From positions 290,352-354,351 of the forward strand of contig CAZYPN010000001.1 of NCBI GenBank assembly GCA_964649085.1: a stretch of 64,000 bases of DNA. Direction: 5' to 3'. This stretch comes from JADMJV01 sp964649085. Lineage in GTDB: Bacteria; Vulcanimicrobiota; Xenobia; Xenobiales; JADMJV01. Below the pieces are notes generated by a model. The model was not told the origin of the DNA, searched no databases, and saw only the letters and a list, made by a program, of their open reading frames with translations. A program made the translations under genes and the position numbers. This document shows, one piece after another, positions 49,531-58,100 of this stretch; position 1 is the first letter of the stretch, and each line of letters opens with the position of its first letter.

Positions 49531-50276
49531 GTCGACCCGTGGCGCTGATCACAGGTGCCTCCAGCGGTATTGGTCGGGCCACGGCCTTGCATCTGGCCGG
49601 GCAGGGATATGCCTTGTTGATCAACCATCGCGATTCGCGCGAGGCGGCCGAAGCCGTGGCGCAGGAAGCCTGCAGGCGTGGGGGAGAGGCCCTGGTGGCT
49701 GCTGGTGACGTGGCCTGCGACGAGGTGGCCCGAAGGTTGGTACAGCTGGCAGTGGAGCGTTGGGGGCGCCTCGATGCGCTGGTGAACAATGCCGCCACAA
49801 CGACCTTTCTCGAAGCCGATCAATGGGACCGCATGGAGCCGGATCAGTGGCAGCGAATCTTTGCGGTCAACGCCACCGGCCCCTACCTGATGGCGCGCGC
49901 CTCGGCCGGCTGGCTGCGCCAGGCCCGAGGAGCGGTGGTCAATGTCTCCTCCACGTCGGGTTTGAGTGGCCTGGGAAGTTGTCCCGCTTATGCCGCATCC
50001 AAAGCGGCGCTCAACAACCTGACCCTCAGTCTGGCTCGGGCCCTGGCTCCCGAGGTTCGGGTCAACGCGGTGTTGCCTGGTTTCGTCGATACCCGATGGG
50101 TGCAGCAGGGCCTCGGCTCGCGCTACCCCCGCGCCAGACGACGGGTGGAGCAGTCAACTCCGTTGGGTGCGGTGATTCAGCCGGAACAGGTGGCCGAGGT
50201 GGTGGCTTCGCTGCTTCAGAGCATGAGCCAGGTAACGGGTCAACTGCTGGTTGTCGACGGCGGGTTTCACCTATGA
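49527..50276 (+). CDS. Short-chain dehydrogenase/reductase (FabG-like)
   Basis: 249 residues from GTG 49527, which overlaps the GH3 stop by 4 bp. Cofactor motif ALITGASSGIGRATALHLAG, DALVNNAATT, and the catalytic Ser-Tyr-Lys in NVSSTSGLSGLGSCPAYAAS followed by KAALNN. PGFVDTRWVQQG and the C-terminal VTGQLLVVDGGFHL are standard. It oxidises or reduces a keto or hydroxyl group, probably with NADP. In this operon it could reduce the beta-keto group made by the polyketide synthase, which has no ketoreductase of its own. That is inference. Confidence 0.92.
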   Translation: MSRPVALITGASSGIGRATALHLAGQGYALLINHRDSREAAEAVAQEACRRGGEALVAAGDVACDEVARRLVQLAVERWGRLDALVNNAATTTFLEADQWDRMEPDQWQRIFAVNATGPYLMARASAGWLRQARGAVVNVSSTSGLSGLGSCPAYAASKAALNNLTLSLARALAPEVRVNAVLPGFVDTRWVQQGLGSRYPRARRRVEQSTPLGAVIQPEQVAEVVASLLQSMSQVTGQLLVVDGGFHL

Positions 50277-51247
50277 GTACACGAGATCAGCTGGAACAAT
50301 TGCTGGCCCATCTCAATGGATATCGTCGCAGTTGCCTGTTGAGCAGCGCCCTGAAGGTGGGTCTGTTACAGGCGCTGCGTGAGGGGCCGCTGGCCCCCGA
50401 GCCACTGGCTCAAGCACTGGGACTCCACTGCCCCACCCTGATGCGGGTGCTTCCTCTGCTTGTCGAGTTGGGCGCACTGCAGTACGTCGGGGATCAGGTG
50501 GGCCTGACGCGGGCCTCAAAGATTCTCGTCGACGGCTGGATGGCAAGCTGGGGTCAACTGATCGCCGAGGAGTACCTGCCGGCCTGGGGCCAGCTTGAGC
50601 ATAGCCTGCGCAGTGGCGAAGCGTCCTTTCCGTTGGCCTTTGGGCACACTGTCTGGGAGCACCGTCAGGCCTGTCCCGAAGAGGGGAGGCGATTTCAGCG
50701 CGTGATGCTGGCCGTTCAGCAACGCGTGCTGGGGGCTTTGCTGGCCAGCTACGATTTCTCTGGCTTTGCTCATATTGTCGACCTGGGCGGTGGCGAGGGC
50801 GGCTTGCTTCGCGGGTTGCTCCAACATGTTCCCCAGGCCCGCGGAACATTGTTGGAACGGCCGGACGTGGTGGCCGGGCTCACCCCCCGGGCTGGGGAGC
50901 GATGGCAGGCTGTGGGCGGCGACCTGCTGCAGGCCATACCGGCCGGCGGCGATCTGTATTTGCTCAAGCATGTCCTTCACAACTGGAGCGACCAGGATTG
51001 CCAGACCATCCTCAGGGGATGTGCTCAGGTTCTGACGGCCTCGGCGCGGCTGCTCATTGTGGAGGGTCTGCGTGACCCTCACGACCCCGAGAGCCTTTGG
51101 GTCGACCTGCACATGCTGCTGATGCACGGGGGACGAGAACGCAGCTTGGAAGAGTTTCACCAGTTGCTGACAGGTTCGGGACTGAGATTGCTGCAACACC
51201 TGCCCCTTCGGGGAGGAGTCAACATACTCGAGGTTGCCCGGGCGTGA
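50273..51247 (+). CDS. SAM-dependent O-methyltransferase (plant-type fold with dimerisation domain)
   Basis: 324 residues from ATG 50273, overlapping the SDR stop. The N-terminal dimerisation domain (CLLSSALKVGLLQALREGPL, then LAQALGLHCPTLMRVLPLLV) precedes the SAM fold HIVDLGGGEGGLLRGLLQHV. The catalytic histidine is in YLLKHVLHNWSDQDC, and the C-terminus has LLLMHGGRERSLEEFHQLL. This is the O-methyltransferase_2 family that includes tetracenomycin-type and plant phenol methyltransferases. A hydroxyl, probably phenolic or enolic, on the product is a likely target. Confidence 0.92.
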   Translation: MSTRDQLEQLLAHLNGYRRSCLLSSALKVGLLQALREGPLAPEPLAQALGLHCPTLMRVLPLLVELGALQYVGDQVGLTRASKILVDGWMASWGQLIAEEYLPAWGQLEHSLRSGEASFPLAFGHTVWEHRQACPEEGRRFQRVMLAVQQRVLGALLASYDFSGFAHIVDLGGGEGGLLRGLLQHVPQARGTLLERPDVVAGLTPRAGERWQAVGGDLLQAIPAGGDLYLLKHVLHNWSDQDCQTILRGCAQVLTASARLLIVEGLRDPHDPESLWVDLHMLLMHGGRERSLEEFHQLLTGSGLRLLQHLPLRGGVNILEVARA

Positions 51248-52086
51248 ACGGCGATTGGAGCCAACTGCAACGTCGAGGTTTCGTGGTGCTGCGCGGATTT
51301 CTGCCCGCCGAGGACCGTGCCTATCTGCTGGAGGACTTCGCCCGCGGACAGCCTCCCGAAGCCTTTCCGTTCGGCTTTAAGCCACTGGGGCGAAGGGCCC
51401 TGCAGCGAGCTCGAATGCGGCTCGACCCGTTGCTGGCCGAGATCAGCGCGACCACCTCGTTGCGGGTAGACAGCATCAATTTTTTGACCCTGAGCCATTA
51501 TGTCACCACCCGGCGCGCCGAGCGCAGTTCGCATTGGCATCAGGACTTCGATCTGGACTATCGCCTTACGGACAATCATCTGGACTATCTGAACTTCTGG
51601 ATGCCCCTTCAGAAGCCCGAGCTGGAAATTTCCAATCTGGCCATCATCCCCTGGGACACCTTGTGGAAGCACCATCCTGAGGCAGCCGAACGGGCCCACG
51701 GACTGGGAGGCGCTCGTTGGGTCGTCGAGGGCGGCACTACGGCTCTCTACCTGGGGCTCGACCAGGCCGAACCGGCGGCCAGGTTCGACATGAATCTGGA
51801 GGCCCTGGCGGAAACTCCTCACCTGCGTGAGGGAGACTTGCTGGTCTTGCGTGGGGACACCCTGCACCGCACCCAGGACACGGCCTCATTGCGTGTGGCG
51901 GCTTCGGTTCGCGCCAGCGGTTTGCACAAACCGATCCTGCGGCATCGGCTGGCGGATTTACGGGAGCCCGAAACTGACCGAATTCGTCAACAGCTGGAGG
52001 AGTGTTTCCAGCATCTGGGAGGTGACGAAGTTACCCTGGGTCAGTTCCTCGCTTACCTTTCTGGAGAAAAACGGTCGCATGACTAG
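51244..52086 (+). CDS. PhyH-like Fe(II)/2-oxoglutarate dioxygenase
   Basis: 280 residues from GTG 51244, overlapping the methyltransferase stop by 4 bp. FVVLRGFLPAEDRAYLLEDF is the characteristic start of phytanoyl-CoA dioxygenase relatives. The iron facial triad is SHWHQDFDLD (HxD) and the histidine in LRGDTLHRTQDTASLR, and the following arginine would bind 2-oxoglutarate. FWMPLQKPELEISNLAIIPW is also family-like. Enzymes of this type hydroxylate or halogenate pathway intermediates; halogenases lack the aspartate, which is present here, so hydroxylation or desaturation is expected. A tailoring step in the operon. Confidence 0.85.
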   Translation: MNGDWSQLQRRGFVVLRGFLPAEDRAYLLEDFARGQPPEAFPFGFKPLGRRALQRARMRLDPLLAEISATTSLRVDSINFLTLSHYVTTRRAERSSHWHQDFDLDYRLTDNHLDYLNFWMPLQKPELEISNLAIIPWDTLWKHHPEAAERAHGLGGARWVVEGGTTALYLGLDQAEPAARFDMNLEALAETPHLREGDLLVLRGDTLHRTQDTASLRVAASVRASGLHKPILRHRLADLREPETDRIRQQLEECFQHLGGDEVTLGQFLAYLSGEKRSHD

Positions 52087-55000
52087 AGGGCTGCGCTACT
52101 GGTGGAAGCGCTTCTACCTCTGGTGCCAGTCGCTGAACGACGAGCAACTGCGTCGCCATCGGGTCGGACTCGGAGATGTCGTCTGGATCGGTGCAGGAAA
52201 CCATCCCTGGGAGTTGATCGAGCGAGCCTGCCGTCGCTACGCCTCCAGAACCTGTCTGTGCGAAGCTGGCCCGGGACAGAAGGTGGCCAGCCTGACCTTT
52301 GGCGAGTTGTGGCACCGGGTAGAAGAAAAGGCCCGGCGCCTGACGGTTGCACCCGCAGAGCCGGTTGGCCTTGACGGTCCCTCGGGGCTGGAGTGGGTGG
52401 TGAACGATCTGGCCCTGTTGCGTCGCGGGGCGATATCCGTTCCGTTGGCGCCGGGGTTAACCTGCCAGGAGCGCGCCCACATCCTGCAGGAAGCGGGCCT
52501 GAAGGTCGTGCTCGGCCAGGGACAGGACCCCCTGGGAGTCGCTGGAGAGGAACCGGGCCCCGCCGGACCGCCCGACCCCGATGCTCCCTTCAGCGTGGTC
52601 TATACTTCCGGCAGCACCGGCCGCCCCAAGGGGGTTGTGCTGACGCACCGTCGTTGGGCCCTGACCCTGCGAGACGGTTTGCAGCTGCCGCGGGTGCCGA
52701 GGCTGGCCGTCAATTATCTGCCGCTGGCCCATATGGCAGGTCGAATCAACCTGTACATGACGCTGATGGCTGGAGGGATGACAACTTTTGTCCACCACGA
52801 AGGGGGCGATTTGCTCGAGCAACTGGCCCGCTTCGCACCCACCCACATGATCTTCATTCCCCGTCTGTCCAACTGGCTCGTGGAGCGTTTCCAGGCCAGC
52901 TATCGCGAGGCCGGTGGACGGGAAAACAACCTTGCAGCCATGCTGGCAGACCCGCTTGCAGCTCGCCTGCTTCGCCAGCGTAAGCGACAGTGGATCGGCC
53001 ATCGTCTGGCCTTCGTCCATATCGGATCCGCTCCCACGGCCCCGGAGGTGCGCCACTTCCTGGAAGCGGGTCTGGGCCTGTTTGTCACCGAGGTCTATGG
53101 GGCCACTGAGTTGGGTCCGGTGATGGTGGACGGGAGAGTGCATCCCTGGTTGCGCTACAAACTTGTCGATCGACCCGAGCTTGGCTGTAGCCGGCAGGAC
53201 CGGCCCCATCCCAGGGGCGAGCTGGCCATTCTGTCTCCCCGAATGACTCCCGGCTACTTCCGGAATGCCGCCGCCAGCGTCGGCTTGCGCGATAGCCAGG
53301 GATATATTCTCACCGGTGACCTGGTGGAAGAGACGGGACATCGGCAGTTACGCTGGCTGGGGCGTTGTGGCAACACCCTACGACTGCCGCAGGGAAAGTT
53401 CGTCCATCTGGAGCACTTGGAAGAGTTGTATGCCTCGGAGATTCCCGAGCTCGAGCAACTGATGCTGCATGGGGATAGTCACCACGATTCTCTGTTGGCC
53501 CTGGCTCTGGCCCGCTGCTCTCGTGACCAACTTCGGCAAGCCTTTAGCCGGGTGGCCAGTCTGCGGGGGCTCCCGCCTCACGAGGTCCCCCGCGATTTCA
53601 TCCTCTTGAGCGAGGGCTTCTCCAAAGAGAATGGTTTGCTCAGTGCGGCGGGAAAGCTCCGTCGGAGCCACATCATGGAGCGATACGGCCAGCAACTGCA
53701 GGCCCTCTGGGCCGGCATCGAAGAGCGAAAGCGCAGGCCGGGCAGCGATCGACTGTCGCTGGTGGCGGAGGCGTTGGGCTTACCCGCAGAAGAAGTGGAC
53801 GAGCAACTCAGTTTTCGCAGCCTGGGAGGCGATTCGCTGGCGGCTATGAGGGTCTGTCAATGGCTCGAGCAGCGTCTTGGCCAGCGAGTGGCGGCTGAAG
53901 TGATCCTCGATCCGCAACGCTCTCTGGCCAGCTGGGCCGAGCAGATGCCTGCCGATGCCGGTTCCGATCGCATTTCGCTGGAGCAGCTACAGCTGCCGGC
54001 ACGCCCCCCGGCCGTGAAGCCCGTTCGTCCCGGTGGTGTGCTGGTCACTGGGGCGGCGGGCTTCCTGGGTCGTTTTCTGGTGTTGGAGCTGCTCCAGCAA
54101 CTGCCCCCCGAGGTCGAAGTGTGGGGACTGGTCCGGCCTCATCAGAGGTTGCCCGAGGCCTTTGGCAGTGCCCAGGGGCGTGGGCTGTTTCAAGAGCTGG
54201 GCAATGGGCGTTTCACTCACCTGCAGGGCGACCTTTCGCAACCCCGACTCGGGTTAGACGCTGCCAGCTGGCAGCGTCTTTCGCAGCGGCTTGAAGCGGT
54301 GGTGCACGCCGGTGCGATGGTCAACCATCTGCTCACCTTCGATGACCTGGAAGCCACCAATTTGGGAGCAACCCGCCAGGTGCTGGAACTGGCCATGGCC
54401 GCCGGTGGAAAGCCCGTGCACTACCTCTCCAGTCTGGGGTTGCTGGCTGGACGGCCCGGACGGGTCGAGGAAAGCCTTTCGGCCGAAGAGCTTTGGAGCT
54501 GGCGCGAGCGGCGCAGTCACCTATATGCCCATGGCTACCTCACCAGCAAGTGGGCTTCCGAAGTGCTGCTCCACCGGGCTCAGCGCCAATGGGGTCTGCC
54601 GCTAAGGCTGTGGCGTTGCTGCTTGCTGCTGCCCCACAGTGCCTGGCCTGGCGAATTCAATCCCCAGGACACGCTGATTCGTCTGCTTCGCACGCTGCGG
54701 TCGACGGGGGTGGCACCCGAGTCGCTCGGTTCTTTTGCGGGGCCTTACGATGCGCTGCCGGTGGACCTGGTGGCCGCTTGTCTGGCTTCTCAGGTGCTGC
54801 AGCCTCCAGCCGCCGACCCGGTCGTGCACGTTACGGCCCAGGCTCGGGGCGGCCCCTCCTTAGACCAGTGGGTGGCGGCAGCGTCGCGGCGCTGGGGGCT
54901 GATGCGGCTGCCCTACGAGCAATTTTATGCCCGGGCAGGGCAGGCCTTGCGTCAGCTTCCTAAGCAGCAGTCGGAAGCGACTCTGTTGCCGCTGTGGAGC

Positions 55001-55129
55001 TTCTGGGAACGACCCCGGGTGGGTGGAACGAAGGTCGGCTGCCAGCGCTTTGTCTCATTGTGGAACCAGCAGCCCTTGAGTGAAGCCGGTATCGAACACG
55101 TTCTCTCCGGGCTGGAGGCCAACCCGTGA
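52079..55129 (+). CDS. Carboxylic acid reductase-like enzyme (adenylation - carrier - thioester reductase)
   Basis: 1016 residues from ATG 52079, overlapping the dioxygenase stop by 8 bp. The adenylation domain (about 45-560) shows FSVVYTSGSTGRPKGVVLTH, VYGATELGPV, YILTGDLVEE and LRLPQGKFVHLEHLEELYAS; the last is characteristic of carboxylic acid reductases and acyl-CoA synthetases. The carrier domain has its phosphopantetheine serine at S586 (SLGGDSLAAM). The reductase domain begins VLVTGAAGFLGRFLVL (about 655) and has Y820/K824 (YLTSK). Such A-T-R enzymes activate an acid, hold it as thioester and release it as aldehyde with NADPH. A phosphopantetheinyl transferase, not seen here, is required. 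Confidence 0.9.
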   Translation: MTRGLRYWWKRFYLWCQSLNDEQLRRHRVGLGDVVWIGAGNHPWELIERACRRYASRTCLCEAGPGQKVASLTFGELWHRVEEKARRLTVAPAEPVGLDGPSGLEWVVNDLALLRRGAISVPLAPGLTCQERAHILQEAGLKVVLGQGQDPLGVAGEEPGPAGPPDPDAPFSVVYTSGSTGRPKGVVLTHRRWALTLRDGLQLPRVPRLAVNYLPLAHMAGRINLYMTLMAGGMTTFVHHEGGDLLEQLARFAPTHMIFIPRLSNWLVERFQASYREAGGRENNLAAMLADPLAARLLRQRKRQWIGHRLAFVHIGSAPTAPEVRHFLEAGLGLFVTEVYGATELGPVMVDGRVHPWLRYKLVDRPELGCSRQDRPHPRGELAILSPRMTPGYFRNAAASVGLRDSQGYILTGDLVEETGHRQLRWLGRCGNTLRLPQGKFVHLEHLEELYASEIPELEQLMLHGDSHHDSLLALALARCSRDQLRQAFSRVASLRGLPPHEVPRDFILLSEGFSKENGLLSAAGKLRRSHIMERYGQQLQALWAGIEERKRRPGSDRLSLVAEALGLPAEEVDEQLSFRSLGGDSLAAMRVCQWLEQRLGQRVAAEVILDPQRSLASWAEQMPADAGSDRISLEQLQLPARPPAVKPVRPGGVLVTGAAGFLGRFLVLELLQQLPPEVEVWGLVRPHQRLPEAFGSAQGRGLFQELGNGRFTHLQGDLSQPRLGLDAASWQRLSQRLEAVVHAGAMVNHLLTFDDLEATNLGATRQVLELAMAAGGKPVHYLSSLGLLAGRPGRVEESLSAEELWSWRERRSHLYAHGYLTSKWASEVLLHRAQRQWGLPLRLWRCCLLLPHSAWPGEFNPQDTLIRLLRTLRSTGVAPESLGSFAGPYDALPVDLVAACLASQVLQPPAADPVVHVTAQARGGPSLDQWVAAASRRWGLMRLPYEQFYARAGQALRQLPKQQSEATLLPLWSFWERPRVGGTKVGCQRFVSLWNQQPLSEAGIEHVLSGLEANP

Positions 55130-58100
55130 ACGTCGCAGGTTGGGCCGACCGGCAGTTGCTGACAGTGGGGGAATTTCCCGCCCTGGTCGAGGGCCAGCAG
55201 GTGTGGACAAACCGCCAGCTTCACGCCTCGAGCATGGCGATCGCAGGCGGCCTGCTGGAAGCGGGATTGGCTCCAGGTCAGGCGGTACTGCTGCAAATGC
55301 CCAACAGTGCGCAGCTGGTGATGGCCTTCTCGGCCGTACTTCGGGCTGGAGGGGTGGCGGTCATCCTGCCTCCCGAGGCTTCCTCGCAAGAAGCCGCTCG
55401 TTGGCTCCAACAACTGGGGGCCCGGATGCACTTTCAGGCTGAACTGCCTCACGGCCAACCCCTGGACGAGCCGGTAGCGCGAGGGGAGCAGGACCCGGCC
55501 CAGATTTGCCTGACCAGCGGAACGACCGGAACGGCTCGGGCCATCCCCTGGACCCACGGCCAGATCGAGCGGCGCTATCGGCGATTTGAAGAGAAGAGGG
55601 TGCCTCGTCGACCCCGCGTGGCCCTCGGCGTGCTGCCGTTTTCGGCTTCTTTTGGAGCTCAGTATCTCTATTTGAGATGGTTACAGAAAATGCAGCTGGT
55701 CTTGCTGGATCGTTTCGACCCGGCCCGGGTGGTGGAGCTGGTAGACCGTTGGGGCATTCAAACCGCCATGCTGGTGCCTTCCATGTGCGAGGCGCTGCTG
55801 GCTTTGCCTCAGGCCAGCTTGAGCAGCTTGAAAAGCCTGTTAGTCGGTGGTTCTGGAGTTTCTCCCGGGCTGGTCGAGCGTTTTTTTCAGCGCTTTGGCA
55901 TTCGCCTCACCACTGTCTACGGGCTTACCGAACTTGGACCTGTGGCCCGCTCCATTCCGGGGGGCTCCAGCCAGCAACTCGACCTGGCAGGCACGGACTT
56001 TTCGGTCCGCATTGTCGATGATGGCGGCCAGCCCGTGGCCATCGGTGAGCTGGGCCAGGTGGTGCTCTACGGACCCGAGTGTCCTGAAGGTGTCCACACC
56101 GGCGACCTGGGTCGTCTCGACGCCAGCGGCCTGCTCCATTGGGCAGGCCGGGCCGAGGATAGCATTCTTCAAGGTGGGATGGTGCTCTATCCCGAGCCTA
56201 TCGAGGAAGTGTTAAGGGCCTGTCCGGGAGTGGTTGAGGCAGCGGTGGTGGGTGTGCCCGATGCTTATCTCGGTGAGCAGGCCGTGGCCTGCGTGGTGGG
56301 GCAGGTTACGGCCGATCAGGTCCTGGAGCATTTGGGCCAGCATTTCGAGCGGCGGCGTTCGCCGAGCCGAGTGCGCCACTTCTGTAGCCTTCCCTATAGC
56401 CCGGCCGGCAAGTTGCTGCGACGCGAACTGCGCCAGCTGGCGGCCCTACCGCTGGAGCGGGCCGAGGTCACGAGTCGCGCCCAGTTGGAGTCTCTCCTCC
56501 CGAGTTTGCTGGCCCGGCTGAGCGGAACCTCGGGGGGCTTCCAGGCCGAGCTCAGTTGGAGGGAGTTGGGCCTGGACTCGCTGGGGGCAGTGCTGCTGGC
56601 CAATCAGCTCGGCGACCGTCTGGCAAGGGAGTTTCCAGCCACCCTGCTGTTCAGCCACCCCACTCCAGCTCGCCTGGTCGAGCATCTCTTTCCGCGTCCG
56701 TCGCCTGCAAGTCCCACTGCCTTGGGCACGATGGCCGGGAGCGACGAGGCCGTGGCCATCGTGGGCTGGTCGTGTCGACTGCCGGGCCTTGCCCAGCCCG
56801 ACGACCTGTGGGGGGCTTTGCTCTCGGGCCTCATCTCATGTGATGAGATTCGTCGTTGGGACATGCAGCGGCTCTATGATGCCGTTCCAGGGCGGCGAGG
56901 CAAGACCTATGTTCGGCGCGCTTCTCTCTTGGAGTTGCAGCCTGTCGACCCCGAGTTCTGGGGTCTGAGCCCCAGCGAGGCCCAACAGCTCGATTCCGCT
57001 CATCAACTGGTGTTGGAGGTGGCCTGGGAGGCCTTAGAACGGGCTGGATACGCTCCGCGTTCGGCGGCCATGGCCGATTGCGGGGTCTACCTCGGTATGG
57101 CCCCAGGTTCGTTGGAATTGGGCCGGCTGCCGTCCATGGCGGTGGCTCGATTGGGACAGCTGCTCCACCTGCGCGGGCCGGCCATGGTGATCGACACCAG
57201 CTGCTCCTCTTCCCTGGCTGCGCTCGACACCGCCCTGCATGCCTTGCGCCAGGGCCAGTGTTCGCTGGCTCTGGTGGGTGGTGTGAATGTGCTGACCTCG
57301 CCGCGCTCGTGGGTGGAGCTCAGTCAGATGCGCGTGCTCAGCCCCGACGGGCGCTGCAAGGCCTTCGAGGAGGGGGCAGATGGCTTTGGTCGGGGCGAGG
57401 GTTGCGTGATGTTCGTGGTCAAGCGGCTGAGCCTGGCGCTGGCGGAGGGGGACAGCGTGTTGGCCGTCATTCGGGGCAGCGGTCTCAACCACGACGGCCT
57501 GAGCAGCAGTCTGACGGCTCCCAATGGTGAGGCCCAACGGTTGTTGATGCAGCGGACCCTGGAACGGTTGGGTCTGCAGCCCGAGGATCTGCACTATCAG
57601 GAAACCCACGGCACCGGCACGTTGCTGGGGGACGCGGTAGAGTGGGAGGCCCTTTCCTGGCTGCGCAGCGGGTGTCTTCAACCCCTGTGGATCGGTTCGG
57701 CGAAGGCCAATTTTGGTCACCTGGAAACGGCTTCGGGAGCTTTGGGGCTGCTCAAGGCAGCGCTGGTGGTGGCTCACGGTGTGGTGCCGCCCCAGGCCGG
57801 CTTTCAGCGACGATCCAGCCGATTGTCGGGAAGCCAGCTGGCTGTGGTGGAGAAGGTCCAGCCCCTTGCAGGGCCCGGACCCTGGCGAGCCGGCGTACTT
57901 TCACTGGGAATGAGCGGAACCAATGCCTACGCCGTGGTCGAGTCGGCTCCACCGATCGGGACCGTTGAACAGGCCGACGAGGAAGTGCTGATCTGCCTGT
58001 CGGCCCCAACCCAGGCATCCTTGCACCAGCTTCAGCACAGGCTTGGTGGCTACCCACGCAACCGGAATACCAGCTATACCCTCAGTCTGGGGCGCCACCC

